NCBI GenBank assembly: GCA_963789885.1
Contig: CAWBNB010000072.1
Coordinates: forward strand, 1 to 34,591
Direction of reading: 5' to 3'
Origin: DATEDA01 sp963789885
Lineage (GTDB): Bacteria > Pseudomonadota > Gammaproteobacteria > Burkholderiales > SG8-39
Length of the DNA: 34,591 nucleotides
Shown: positions 15,542 through 24,951 of the stretch, piece after piece
Position numbering within the stretch: the first letter of the stretch is position 1
Layout: every line of letters begins with the position of its first letter
Program-made: the position numbers and the translations under genes
The notes under the pieces: generated by a model
What the model was told of the DNA's origin: nothing
Seen by the model: only the letters and a program-made list of their open reading frames with translations
Databases searched by the model: none

Positions 15542-17528
15542 GGCACCCTGGCCTGACGCTGCTGCTCACCTGCCTGTTCATGGCGGATCCCGCGTTCGCC
15601 CGGAGGGCGCGAACCCGTACCGCGCCGGTGGGCGATCCGATGGGCGCCGCCCGTGCCGCCGCGAAGGCCGCGCCGGCGCCGTGGAGCCCGGCCGCCTCGC
15701 GTGCCGCGCGCGCGCTGCGCGCCGGCGCCGGCGGCGCGCAGTTGCTGGCCGTGCCCGCTCCGCTCGCGAGCGGAGCGGTGGCGATCGACTCGACCTGGTA
15801 CGACCTGCAGGACATGGGCTCGCTCGGCACGCGCATCGTGGTGGGCGCCGACGGCACGCGTGCACGTCACGTGGCAGGACGACTTCTGCGAGCTGGGCGG
15901 CGGCTGCCCGCCGAATCTCGACGCGCCGCAGCCGTATCCCAATCGCGCCATGGGCTACGCGCTGCGCGACGCGTTCGGCACGTGGAGCAACCTCGGCAAG
16001 GTGCAGGACCCGCCGCTGCGCAACTGCTGCGTGACCGACCCGCGGGCGGCTTCGGCGCGATCGCGGTGACCGCCGTCGGTCGCGCCGCGGTCTCGCAGCA
16101 CCTGAACGAGGACGGCTGCGATCTGCGCGGCGACTTCTACCTCGAGGATGCCGCGGGCGAGCACGGCGTGGAACGGCTATCTCACGCCGATCGTCTCGCC
16201 CAGCTACCTGTTCCCGCAGGTGACGGCCAACCCGAACGGCTCGTTCACGGTGATGGGCGAGATCCCGAAGGGCGGCGAGTACGACGAGACCGACGCAGTT
16301 CCGCGTCAGCTACCTGGCCGCCTCGGGCACGCGCTTCGCGTGCCCGGTCGGCTGGCAGTGCGGCACCTGGACCTCGATCGCGCCGCCGCGCTGTTCCGCG
16401 ACGGCAAGCCGGCGTTCCCCTCGATCGCGGCCTCGAGCAACGGCCGCGTCGGCGTCGCGGTCGGCGACTTCGGCGGCAACGTCTACCTGATCGAGTCGAG
16501 CAACGGCAGCTTCGCGCCCGGCACCATCGTGACGCGCAAGCTCACCAACTACACCGACGCCACGGTCAGAAGACCGACTCGACCTCGACCGAGTACCGGC
16601 CCTACGTGCACTGCCACGTCGCCTACAACGACACCACGCCCAACGTGGTGTGGAGCGAACTGCAGGCGCGCAAGAGCGGCGCGAGCGTCGTCGTACGCCG
16701 ACTGTCGCAGCCGCATCATGCACTGGGATCCGATCCGCGGGATCGAGGTGGTGAAGCAGGTGCGCGGCGGGCGAGGCCGACCACTTCGACAACCTCGACA
16801 ACGGGCTCTGAACGGGCCCGCTCGCCGGGCTTCAACACGCTGAGCGTGGACTGGCCGCAGGTCGGCTTCTCCGCCGACGGCTCCGAGACCTACGTCGCGT
16901 GGCTGCGCTTCGTCGACGCCGAGGTCGACCCGACCGCGGACGCGGGGCTGCCCGGCATCGTCACCGGCATGGGCTTCGGCGACATCGCGGCGAGCCTGAC
17001 GCGCGCCGGCCAGCCGTGGTCCGCGCCGCAGAACCTCACCAACACGCCGCAGACCGACGAGCGCTTCTTCTCGCTCGCGGCGCGCAATCCGCTGCGGCCG
17101 GGTGCACCTCGTGTATCCAGTCCTCGGCGACCAACCAGGCGGGGGTCGCCGATCATCGGCGATCGCGGCACCGCGCCCGGCAATCTGCTGCGCCGGATCG
17201 CCTACCTGGAGCGGCCGCATGACCGGCAGCGCTGGTGAGCGTGGGAGCGGCGCGTGGCGCGCTCGTCGCGACTTCGCTGATCGCGTCACCCAATCCTGCG
17301 CCATGGACGCGTCACCTTTTCGCTGCGCGGCGCGGCGCCCGACCTGCACGACGTCGTTGACGTGTATTCCGTGTCGGGTCGCCGTGTCGCGCGGCTGTCG
17401 TCCGCCGACGGCCGCTTCGAATGGAACGGCCGCGATGCGTCCGGCCGCGAGGCGCCGGCCGGCGTCTACTTCGCACGTCTCGCGTCGGCGCCGCGGCGAG
17501 CGGCATTCGTTTCGTACGGATTCCCTAG
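15538..17528 (+). CDS. Large secreted protein with C-terminal FlgD-like sorting domain (frameshifted)
   Basis: From ATG 15538 the frame gives a signal peptide (MRHPGLTLLLTCLFMADPAFA). The mature part, once frames are joined, shows repeats resembling a beta-propeller or sialidase-like fold (TWYDLQDMGSLGTRIVVGAD, VSQHLNEDGCDLRGDFY, VYLIESSNGSF, FSADGSETYVAWLRF). It ends with VDVYSVSGRRVARLSS, EWNGRDASGREAPAGVYFARL and stop TAG at 17526-17528. The C-terminal block is a FlgD-Ig-like domain of the kind used by Eisenbacteria and FCB-group bacteria for secretion and surface display. The function of the main part is unknown. About ten single-base indels lie in 2 kb. It directly follows a TonB receptor, so it may be part of a surface nutrient-uptake set. 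Confidence 0.65.
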
Positions 17529-17607
17529 TTCACCTGCTCGCGCGGACGGGGAACGTCGCTCCCGGCTCGCGCGCATGAGCTCGAGCGACGTCCACAGGAG
17601 ATAGGCT

Positions 17608-18360
17608 ATGAAGACTGCGAAGACTCTGCCTCTCGCTCTGCTGCTGCCCTGCGTCTTCGCGCCGCCGCGCCGCCGCCGACAGCGTGGTGCGGCAGGAACG
17701 CGTCCCCGGCGGCGCGCTCGAACTGATCTGGCTGCCGGGCTTCAACACGCCGCGCGATCTGCAGCCGCGGCTGCTGGACTCGACCGACCCGGCGTACGCC
17801 AATCCCTCGGGCGATCACACCGTGGGCGTGGCGATCAACGCGCCGCAGGACAGCGGCGGCATCGTGCTGACCTGCACCGATCCCGGCGGCCTCTCGAACT
17901 ACACCTGGGAAGGCTGGTTCTTCACCGGCGACGGCAACACGCGCCGCGGCCTGGTGCTGCGCGCCGATCCCGGCAACAGCTTCACCGTCGTGCTACCAGT
18001 TCGTCATCCAGTCGGGACTGTTCCAGATCAACTTCCGCAAGCTGAACAACCAGACGCCGACCACCCTCGGCACCTGGTTCGCGAACACGCTGCCCAACGG
18101 CGTGCCGCCGGTGAACACCTGGCACACATGAAGGTGATCGCCCAGGGCTCGACGTTCCGCTGCTTCTTCGACGACTTCGAGCTCACGACGACGCCGATCG
18201 TGGACAGCGAGCTCGACGAGCGGCTGGGTCGGCGTCTACAACTTCCGCTTCGACCTGGGCGGCGTGCCGGTCTACTTCGACGACCTCACGCTGTCGGGCG
18301 ACCTCGCGACCCCCACCCATGCGCGGACCTGGGGCGACATCAAGGCGCTGTACCGCGTAG
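17608..18360 (+). CDS. Secreted LamG/concanavalin-like domain protein (frameshifted)
   Basis: ATG 17608 opens a signal peptide (MKTAKTLPLALLLPCVFA), then an indel, then VPGGALELIWLPGFNTPRDL, YTWEGWFFTGDGNTRRGLVL, NTWHTMKVIAQGSTFRCFFDD and VPVYFDDLTLSG. The pattern 'EGWFxxG...W(H)xMKVxAxGxxxRCFFDD...' is that of a beta-jelly-roll laminin-G/3-keto-disaccharide-hydrolase-like domain that binds or processes carbohydrate outside the cell. The end is placed near TAG 18358-18360, which needs one frame change; the frame open at that point runs on. A strong hairpin follows at 18384. Confidence 0.55.
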
Positions 18361-18383
18361 CCGGTCTCACGCGCAGCACGACG

Positions 18384-18413
18384 CGGCCATCCTCCCGGTC
18401 GGGAGGGTGGCCG
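18384..18413. terminator. Bidirectional hairpin between convergent genes
   Basis: CGGCCATCCTCCC (18384-18396) pairs with GGGAGGGTGGCCG (18401-18413) over 13 positions with one G-T wobble around the loop GGTC. It lies between the rightward LamG-like gene and the leftward unknown gene that ends at 18420, so it could end transcription from both sides. There is no T-run on either side. Confidence 0.6.
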
Positions 18414-18419
18414 TGCGCG

Positions 18420-18984
18420 TCAGTCCGCGTGCTTGCGATGCGAGGCGAGCTGCAGCGCCCAGGCCAGCAGCACCAGCGGCTCGAGGTCGGGGAGACGTTC
18501 GGCCGCGCGTCTCGAACTCCACGCTGCCGCGATGGCGCAGGATATCCCACACCGGCCGCACGCGCAGCACCGGTAAACGATTCGTCGGTGCGCACCTCGT
18601 GAATGCGCGAGAAGAAGCCGGCGCGCCGCCACAGCAGGGGGACCGCCCCGGTTCGCAGGATCGTGCCGCGGCCGATCCAGCCCGGTTGTAGATCACGGCC
18701 GGTTGCTCCGCATCGCCGTGTCGCACCGCGATTCGCCCGATCCAGTTGCGCCCGAGCTTCCACGTGCCGCGCGGGGTGGTGGCGGTCATCGCCATCCCGT
18801 ACCAGTGATCGCGGCGCAGCGTTGCCAGCGATTCGGTCCCGGCGCGCAGGATCCACTCGGAGGTCATGAGCTTCGGCTGCTCCCAGACCAGCGGACCGCG
18901 GCTCGCCCAGTCGCAGAGATCGGCCGCCTCGGGTCGGGGCGCGGTGATCGACGGCGCGTGATTCATGATCTCGGGTGACCTCAT
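18420..18984 (-). CDS. Conserved-looking protein of unknown function, last gene of SPFH operon (frameshifted)
   Basis: I do not recognise this family. The assembled frame starts MRSPEIMNHAPSITAPRP at 18984, continues with LVWEQPKLMTSEWILRAG and GTWKLGRNWIGRIAVRHG, shifts to GTILRTGAVPLLWRRAGFF and SRIHEVRTDES, then to RPVWDILRHRG. It ends in a hydrophobic EPLVLLAWALQLASHRKHAD with stop at 18420. The composition (many Trp and Arg, beta-strand-like repeats, then a final hydrophobic stretch) suggests a soluble beta-rich domain with a possible membrane-proximal tail, about 185 residues. Its ATG overlaps the stop of the RHH gene, so it is translated with it and probably works with the SPFH protein. 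Confidence 0.6.
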
Positions 18985-19171
18985 GGATTGTCCTTGCGAC
19001 GTGCGCGGGCGGCCGCCGCGTCCCTGGGCAGCCGCCCGGCCTCGGCGAGCGCCTGCCGCAGCAGGAACTCGATCTGTCCGTTCAGCGTGCGCAGGTCGTC
19101 CGCCGCCCAGCGCTGGAGCGCTTCGAGCGTCGCGGATCCAACCGCAGCAGGAAGGGTTTGCGCTCCGCCAT
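18981..19171 (-). CDS. Arc-type ribbon-helix-helix (RHH) DNA-binding protein
   Basis: This is a small protein of about 63 residues: MAERKPFLLRLDP, then (after one indel) TLEALQRWAADDLRTLNGQIEFLLRQAL and a basic Arg/Ala/Lys tail. A short basic beta strand (PFLLRL) followed by two helices with LxxLxxWAxxDxRTLNGQIEFLLRxAL is the Arc/MetJ-like RHH fold, which binds DNA as a dimer by inserting the paired strands in the major groove. ATG 19171 follows the SPFH stop by 12 bases and has an AGAAGGGG site overlapping that stop. Its stop overlaps the next start. It is a good candidate to bind the three boxes at 20085-20114. An antitoxin role is possible but no toxin is recognised. Confidence 0.75.
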
Positions 19172-19183
19172 GACCAGCCCCTT

Positions 19184-20066
19184 CTAGTGGTACAGCGTCC
19201 CGGTGTTCACGACCGGCTGGGTGTGCGGATCGCTGCACAGCACCACCAGCAGGTTGCTGACCATCGCGGCCTTGCGCTCCTCGTCGAGCTGGACGACGTC
19301 CTTGCTTGCGCCAGCTCGGTCGAGCGCCATCTCGACCATGCCGACCGCACCCTCGACGATCTCTGGCGCGCCGCGACGATCGCGCTGGCCTGCTGGCGCT
19401 GCAGCATCGCGCTCGCGATCTCGGGCGCGTAGGCCAGATGGCTGATGCGCGCCTCGATCACCTCGACGCCGGCCTTGGCCAGGCGCTCCTGGATCTCGAC
19501 CTTGAGCGGGCTCGGCGACCTCGTCGGTGTGGCTGCGCAGCGAGAACGCGCCCTCGACGTGCGAGTCGTAGGCGTACGAGGTCGCCAGGTTGCGCAGCGC
19601 CGACTTCGGTCTGCACCGTGACGAAGTTCTCGTAGTTGTCGACCTCGAAGACCGCCTCGGCCGTGTCGACCACGCGCCACACCACGACCGCGCGCGATCT
19701 CGATCGGGTTGCCGTCGTGATCGTTCACCTTGAGCTTGGCGCTCTCGAAGTTGCGGATCCGCAGCGACACCTTGCGCCGGTGCTGAACGGATTCACCCAC
19801 CAGAAGCCCTGCTCCTTGAGCGTGCCGATGTAGGTGCCGAACAGCTGCACCACCTGCGACTCGTTCGGGATTGACGACCGTCAGTCCGGCGAAGCCCGAT
19901 GAGACGCCGCGACAATGACAAGCATCGACGACGACGATCAGCAACGGGCACCGGCACCGAGCTCGCGAAGTGGACGACCCCGGCGACCGCGAGCAGCAGG
20001 ACGCAGGATCAGCAGGAACATCATGAAGAAACCGGGCAGTGCGGATACACGTCTTTCCTGAATCAT
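19184..20066 (-). CDS. SPFH/band-7 domain membrane protein (frameshifted)
   Basis: From ATG 20066 (ribosome site AGGAGGAGA) the assembled protein reads MIQERRVSALPGFFMMF, then one or two hydrophobic segments (LLIVVVVMLVIVAA), then the SPFH domain: GLTVVNPNESQVVQLFG, GFWWVNPFS, KVSLRIRNFESAKLKVND, then VVDTAEAVFEVDNYENFVTVQ, and a helical RLAKAGVEVIEARISHLAY region. It ends with AAMVSNLLVVLCSD and TLYH before TAG at 19184-19186. SPFH proteins form membrane-anchored oligomeric scaffolds that shape membrane domains and protease access. Length, about 285-290 residues, is normal for the family. Six or more indels break the frame. It begins an operon with the RHH and unknown genes. Confidence 0.8.
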
Positions 20067-20084
20067 GATCTCCTCCTTTCGGAG

Positions 20085-20114
20085 TGACATCAATATGATA
20101 TCACTCTGATGTCA
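20085..20114. promoter_or_regulatory. Three phased TGAYRTCA boxes upstream of the SPFH gene
   Basis: TGACATCA (20085-20092), TGATATCA (20096-20103) and TGATGTCA (20107-20114) start exactly 11 bases apart, about one helical turn. The outer two are reverse complements of each other and the middle one is a perfect palindrome. The array sits 18 bases before the SPFH start codon, overlapping its likely promoter, in an AT-richer pocket. Same-face 8-bp boxes suit cooperative binding of RHH dimers, and the operon encodes one. Confidence 0.65.
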
Positions 20115-20130
20115 CCCGTCAAGGGGGGAT

Positions 20131-21262
20131 TCAGGGATTTCCGGGCGAGTAGCCCCGGATCCGGGCCCGGATCTCCCGCTCGAACGCGCGGCCACCGGGC
20201 GATCAGCGGCTCGGGCGGGGAGAACTCGCAGTCCGCGTATTCGAAGCCCGGCGCGCAGGTTGTGCCCATCAGGCGCCACGCGGCCCCCGGGGACCAGCCG
20301 CGCGCCCTGCCAGGTGCCGCCGGGGACCACCAGCTGGGGGCGCTCGCCGGCCTCGAGGTCGGTGCCGAGCCGCTGCAGCTCGCCGCTGCCGTCGGGGCGC
20401 AGCACCAGCACGTCCACCGGATCCCCCAGGTAGAAGTGGAACAGCTCGTCGCCCGGCAGGCGATGCATGATCGAGCAGGTGCGCGGGGTCAGCAGGTAGT
20501 AGATCGCGGTGCCGAGCGCGCGCCCCTGCTCGGTGCGCGCGCTCGAGCGCCACGTCTCGAGGAAGTGGCCGCCCTCGGGTTCGAGCGGTGTCAGGCCCAG
20601 CAACTCGATCAGCTGCTGTGCGTCGAGCACGCGCGTCTCCGGGTTTGGGCCAACGGCGAGCGGCCCGGGCTGCTGGCCCAGGCCGCTCGCGCTGTCGCGC
20701 CTCTCGACGCGCGGCCGCATCGCCGCCGCGGGCTGTGCGGCTGCCGCTCTGCTGCGCCTGCCGCGGCTGAAACTCGGGCGCGTTGCCGGCGAAGTCCCAC
20801 ATGTTCGGCACCTCGCGGCCCATCGCGCGCAGATAGGTGTAGAGCTGGCCGCGATGGTGCAGGAACTCGTCCTGGATGACCACGCTGAGCCGACGAAGCC
20901 CGGGAACGTCATGTCCCACGGCGTCTCCACCATCGCCACCAGCTGGGCGTCGGTCGTGGCCTGCACCGCGCGATCGGCCGCGTTCCAGCAATCGCGGCAG
21001 TAGGCGAGCAGCTCCTGCTTGTTCGAGATCGCGGGGCAGCGACGAAATGTCGTCGGTGTCGGCGATCGTGCCGCTCACCACGCCCTCGGCCGAGTTCTTC
21101 ATGCACCAGGTACATGTGCGCGACCAGCTCCTTCGGCGTGCGCATCTTGGGAATCGGATGGCTGTCGAGCTTGTCCTCGGGCAGCGCTTCGACGCATCGC
21201 ATGGTGATCCCGTTCAACTGGCGAACGTGATCCCACATCGCGTTCAACGTCGTCTTGTTCAT
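20131..21262 (-). CDS. DinB-like domain fused to a DUF985-type cupin (frameshifted)
   Basis: From ATG 21262 the protein reads MNKTTLNAMWDHVRQLNGI, then RTPKELVAHMYLVH, then EFLHHRGQLYTYLRAMGREVPNMWDF: a DinB four-helix protein with candidate metal histidines in HMYLVH and EFLHHRGQ. A Gln/Pro/Ala-rich linker follows. Then comes LIELLGLTPLEPEGGHFLETWRS, TAIYYLLTPRTCSIMHRLPGDELFHFYLG and CAPGFEYADCEF, a DUF985-family cupin with His in MHRL and ELFHFY, ending at TCA 20131 (strand minus). No stop codon occurs in any minus frame between about 20612 and 20832, so one polypeptide of about 375 residues is the simplest reading. Two overlapping genes with a stop lost to an indel remain possible. ATG 20720 could be a separate cupin start. 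Confidence 0.65.
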
Positions 21263-21617
21263 GGCGTGGTCGCTCCGGGGCGAAGGGTGACGGGATGTCC
21301 TCGGCCGGCGCTGACCGCAGTTTCGGCCGAACGGGCCGGTCCGCGCAACTCCATAGCGGTTCTGTTCCGCGATTCCGGCGAGCCCGCGCCTCGTCCGCAT
21401 TCCCTGCGAACGGCCGGCCCGGTCCGCACTCGGCCCGCGCGGGGCCGGCGGCCGGCGCCTTACGCCCGAATGCGTTGCGCGGCAGCCGATTGGCGTCGCC
21501 GGCCCGGGGCGCGGCCGGTGCTGGCACGACGACGTGATATGTCACTCCCGCGTGCAACGCAGCGCGGCGCCTCGGCGCCGCACCCCTCAAGGCAGCGCCG
21601 AAACGGAGGCTAGGACC
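21263..21617. other. Intergenic region with a leader hairpin
   Basis: The 355 bases between the divergent DinB-cupin gene and the small exported protein hold no supported gene. GCGGCGC-CTCG-GCGCCGC at 21564-21581 is a perfect 7-bp stem with a 4-base loop that would lie in the 5' leader of the rightward gene. Promoters for both directions are expected here but none is clear by eye. Confidence 0.45.
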
Positions 21618-21930
21618 ATGCGGAACGGACGGAAGACCCGGTTGGCGGCGATGATGATCGCTGCGGCAGTGATCGCGATGGCGGGCATGGCGAATGCGGC
21701 GCCCCGGCGGATGGACACCGGCGATCCCGGCGCCTCTCGGCTTCCTGCGGGCAAGGCGCGTTACGAGTCGCTGGTCGTCCGGCGCGCGGGCACCGACGCG
21801 GCGCGGCGGGCGTTCATCGATGCGGCGCGGGCGCGGCTGATTCTGCTCCGGATCAACCTGCGCAGCCTCTGCACTGCGCTCGCCCCGCGACTCTCTGGCC
21901 CCGACGCGGGCCGTCACGCGAAGCGCAACG
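21618..21930 (+). CDS. Small exported protein of unknown function
   Basis: ATG 21618, behind GGAGGCTAGG, opens a clear signal peptide: MRNGRKTRLAAMMIAAAV, then IAMAGMANAAPRRMD, with an AxA cleavage site. The mature part is about 75-80 residues, rich in Arg and Ala (GKARYESLVVRRAGTDAARRAF), and matches no family I know. The stop is uncertain: the frame runs through the hairpin at 21931, so an indel probably hides the true stop before it. It could be a periplasmic small basic protein. Confidence 0.45.
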
Positions 21931-21956
21931 CCCGGATCCGGGACATCGGATCCGGG
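21931..21956. terminator. Perfect hairpin between convergent genes
   Basis: CCCGGATCCG (21931-21940) and CGGATCCGGG (21947-21956) form a 10-bp perfect stem around GGACAT. On the plus strand it is followed by CGGTTCGTTTGTG, a modest T-containing stretch. It lies between the small exported gene and the end of the leftward AtuA-like gene, so it probably ends both transcripts. Confidence 0.6.
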
Positions 21957-21978
21957 CGGTTCGTTTGTGCCGGAGCTT

Positions 21979-23875
21979 CTAGCGGCGGCGGCGCGCGCGC
22001 TTCGCGGCTCTTCGCCGCGGGACGAGCGCGCGCCGTTCGCGCGGCGCCGCGCTTCGCGGCACCTTGCCGTCCGCCGCGTCGCCGCGGCGCGCCGCGTCGA
22101 CCAGCGCCTGCGGCACCCGCACCTCCATCGCGAGCAGCGCGTGCGAGAGCGTCTTGCCCTGGGCGTCGAGCCGCAGCGACACCGTGCCGCCGCCGCCCAG
22201 CGACTCGTGGAGCAGGAAGTTGAGCGCCCACAGGTTCGGCACCTCGTGGCGCTCGACGCGGCCCAGGCAGATGCCCTTGAAGCGGCGCTTCACCAGCGCC
22301 GCGGTGAGCGTGCGCCGAGCCACGGGTAGATCTCCGGCGCGCGCGCGATCACGCCGATGTTGCAGGTGTCGCCCTTGTCGCCGCTGCGCGCGTGCGCGAG
22401 CGCCGACGAGCGGCACGCGCACGACGCTTCGCGCGCGCCCTTCGCCCTGGGCCACGTCGCGCGCGGCAGCGGCGCGGGCTTCGCGACGGGCAGGATCGGC
22501 GTCGGCCACTCGAGCGCGCGCTCGCCGTCGCGCGTGACGAGCGCGCGGCTTCACGCGATCGCGCGGCACCAGCGCCGGCCAGTAGGCCACGACTTCCTGC
22601 GCCTGCGGGCGGCCGCCGGTGACCGCGACGCCCGGGCGGCCCGGAGAGGATCACCGCCGGCACCATCTTCGAGAACGCTCGATCTTCGCCGTGTCGGCGT
22701 CGCGCACCGAGAGCCGCAGCAGCACCTCGGGCGGATCGACCGGCGGCGCGAGCGGCCCCCAGCAGGCCGAGTGACCGACCAGCTCGGTGTGGCGCGCGGC
22801 GAACGCGAGCGCCGAGCCGCTTCCAGAACAGCGTCGGCGAACGCGCGCGCCTTCTCGGCCGCGTCGGGCGCCGAGATGATGAGCGTGCCGCTCGCCTTCC
22901 AGCCGTCGAAGTAGGAGGCGCTGACCTTGAGGCTGGCGCGGCGCGGGCCGGCCCTCACGCCCCACACGCGCACGCGGTCGCGCCCGGCCTGCTCGAGCCG
23001 GATGGTGCGCGAAGTCGGCGACCACGTCGGGCGTGATGTAGCCGCGCGGGTCGCCCATCTCGTAGACCAGCTGCTCCTTCACCGTGCGCACCGTGACCGC
23101 GCCGCCGGTGCCGGCGTGCTTGGTGACGACGAACGAGCCGTCGGGCGAGCACCTCGATCACCGGGTAGCCGATCGTCTCGAAGCGCGTGATCGCGCCGCC
23201 AGTCGGTGAAGTTGCCGCCGGTGCTCTGCGCGCCGCACTCGACGATGTGGCCCGGCGACGATGCCGGCGCGCGAGCCGGTCCCAGTCGTCGGCCGCCCAG
23301 CCGAACGCGTGGATCATCGGCGCCAGCGTGATGCCGGTGTCGGTGCAGCGCCCGGTCACCACGATCTGCGCGCCGCTCGCGCAGCGCCTCGACCACCGGC
23401 CAGGCGCCGTAGTAGGCGTTGGCCGACGAGACGCGGTCGCGGATCGCGGCGAACGCGGCGCCGTCGTCCATGTTGTCGAGCGTGACGCCGCGCGGCGTTC
23501 AGCTCGCCGAGCCGCTCCATCAGGTCGTCGCCGACCACCGCCGCGACCTCGAGCGGCTGGCCGTGCGAGCTGCGCCATCTCGAGCAGCGCGCCGCGGCAG
23601 GCGAGCGGGTTCACGCCGCCGGCGTTCGTGATCACGCGCGATGCCGCGCTCGACCAGCAGCGGCAGCGTCTCGCTCGACCTGGGCGATGAAGTCGCGCGC
23701 GTAGCCGGCGCGCGGGTCGCGCGCGCGCTGCTTCTGCATGATCGACATCGTGATCTCGGCCAGGAAGTCGAGCGTCACGTAGTCCACCGGGCCCGAGCTC
23801 GACCTGGCGCTGGAACTGCGCGAGGTCGTCGCCCCAGTAGCCGCCGGCGTTGGCGATGCGGATCATGTCGGGCAT
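21979..23875 (-). CDS. AtuA-like acyclic terpene utilisation family protein (DUF1446), frameshifted
   Basis: The assembled protein of about 620 residues begins MPDMIRIANAGGYWGDD and continues with ITNAGGVNPLACRGALLEMA, NMDDGAAFAAIRDRVSSANAYYG, TGGNFTDW, VKEQLVYEMGDPRGYITPDVV and ELVGHSACWGPLAPP. Its C-terminal part holds LTAALVKRRFKGICLGRVERHEVPNL and LGGGGTVSLRLDAQGKTLSHALL. These are the conserved blocks of the AtuA/DUF1446 family, linked to breakdown of acyclic terpenes and leucine-like branched acids; the catalytic role is not established. The early GGYWGDD and NAGGVNP motifs are typical. Around twenty indels break the 1.9 kb. Nearby acyl-CoA enzymes fit a branched-acid catabolic setting. 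Confidence 0.8.
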
Positions 23876-23924
23876 GGCGCGGGAAGGTAGCACAGCGCCG
23901 CGTGCATCGCGGGCGCCGCGTGCG

Positions 23925-24608
23925 CTACTCGACGAGGCCGGCCGCGAAGCGGGCGAAGCGCTCGCGCCATGCCAGCGACAGCTCGGGCAGCGTGGCCAGC
24001 ACCCGTACGCGCCGCGGGATCGCTGGCGGCCGCCATGCGCAGGCGAAACACGCGCAGCACGTCCCACTCCGGGCCGGGGGCGCTCGAGCAGCGTCACCGC
24101 GTCGCCCCGTCCCGACGCTGCCTTCGTCGAGCACGCGCAGGTACCAGCCGGTGCGGCCCGTCTGAACGGCGCGATCCAGCAGGTCGGCGCGCTGCCAGCG
24201 CTTCGCGATCGCGAAGCACGGCCCGCGTGGCTGCGAGACCTGGAGCCGCGCTTCGCCGATCGAGAACACGTCGCCGATGCACACGGTGGACTCGTGCAGC
24301 CCGTCGATCACCAGGTTCTCGCCGAAACCGCCCGGGCCCATCTCCGGCAGCTCGAGCTCGTGGCGCCAGCGCGGGTAGTGACCGGCCGAGTACGCCAGCA
24401 CCGCCATCTGCGGGCCGCCGTGCACCTCCTTGTCGGCCTGCTCGTCCCCTTCGAGCCCGAGCCGCGTGACCCGCACCCGGCCCGCGACTTCGCTCTTGAG
24501 GTAGGCGCTGGTGCCACTCGGCCGGTCAGGCGGTCGGTGGAGCCGGGGATGCCCATCGCGCGGACGTGCCCGGTGCGGACCGAGACCAGCGTGGCGGTGT
24601 CCGACATG
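23925..24608 (-). CDS. MOSC domain protein (YiiM-like), frameshifted
   Basis: From ATG 24608 the frame gives MSDTATLVSVRTGHVRAMG and, after one shift, GTSAYLKSEVAGRVRVTRLG, GDEQADKEVHGGPQMAVLAY, FGENLVIDGLHESTVCIGDV and LQVSQPRGPCFAIAKRW, with a C-terminal helical region ending AWRERFARFAAGLVE at 23925. The conserved PRxPC cysteine and the 'HGGPxxAVxxY...FGENL' block define the MOSC domain, which handles molybdenum-cofactor-bound sulfur and, in YiiM, detoxifies N-hydroxylated bases or transfers sulfur. Length of about 225 residues is normal. Four indels are visible. It lies downstream of the TetR gene but behind that gene's terminator, so it probably has its own promoter. Confidence 0.82.
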   Translation of the reverse strand, partial: HVGHRHAGLGPHRARPRDGHPRLHRPPDRPSGTSAYLKSEVAGRVRVTRLGLEGDEQADKEVHGGPQMAVLAYSAGHYPRWRHELELPEMGPGGFGENLVIDGLHESTVCIGDVFSIGEARLQVSQPRGPCFAIAKRWQRADLLDRAVQTGRTGWYLRVLDEGSVGTGRRGDAARAPPARSGTCCACFACAWRPPAIPRRVRVLATLPELSLAWRERFARFAAGLVE

Positions 24609-24663
24609 ACGCGATCCTCCGGGGTGCGGCGAGTGCGAGGGCGGAAGGATAGCGGTCGCGCGC

Positions 24664-24709
24664 GGGCAAAAGAATACACCGGGCGCCGATCCCTCGGACA
24701 CCCGGTGTA
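24664..24709 (-). terminator. Rho-independent terminator of the TetR gene
   Basis: Read on the minus strand, TACACCGGG (24709-24701) pairs perfectly with CCCGGTGTA (24683-24675) around a 17-base loop and is followed by TTCTTTTG. The 9-bp stem plus T-rich tail make a normal intrinsic terminator that separates TetR from MOSC. Confidence 0.75.
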
Positions 24710-24951
24710 CAACCATCGCGATGTTCCGCGATGCGCCATGCGTCCCCACACGCATGGACGATGCGGGAGGCGTCCCTGCCTCCGGTCTGCTCAGTGTCGC
24801 CGGCCCATCCGCAGCAGATGAGTCGTGCAGGCTGCAGCGCAAGATGCTGAGATCAGGATGCAGAGTCCGCCACGGCGGGCTCGGCGACAGCGGGCCGCTT
24901 CGGCCGGGAACCCGGCGCGAAACAGACCCGTTCTCGATTGTGCGGGAGCGA

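Noticed and set aside
18981..20066. Classical toxin-antitoxin pair
   Set aside because: The RHH protein could be an antitoxin, but the neighbours are an SPFH scaffold and an unknown protein of 185 residues; no toxin fold is visible.
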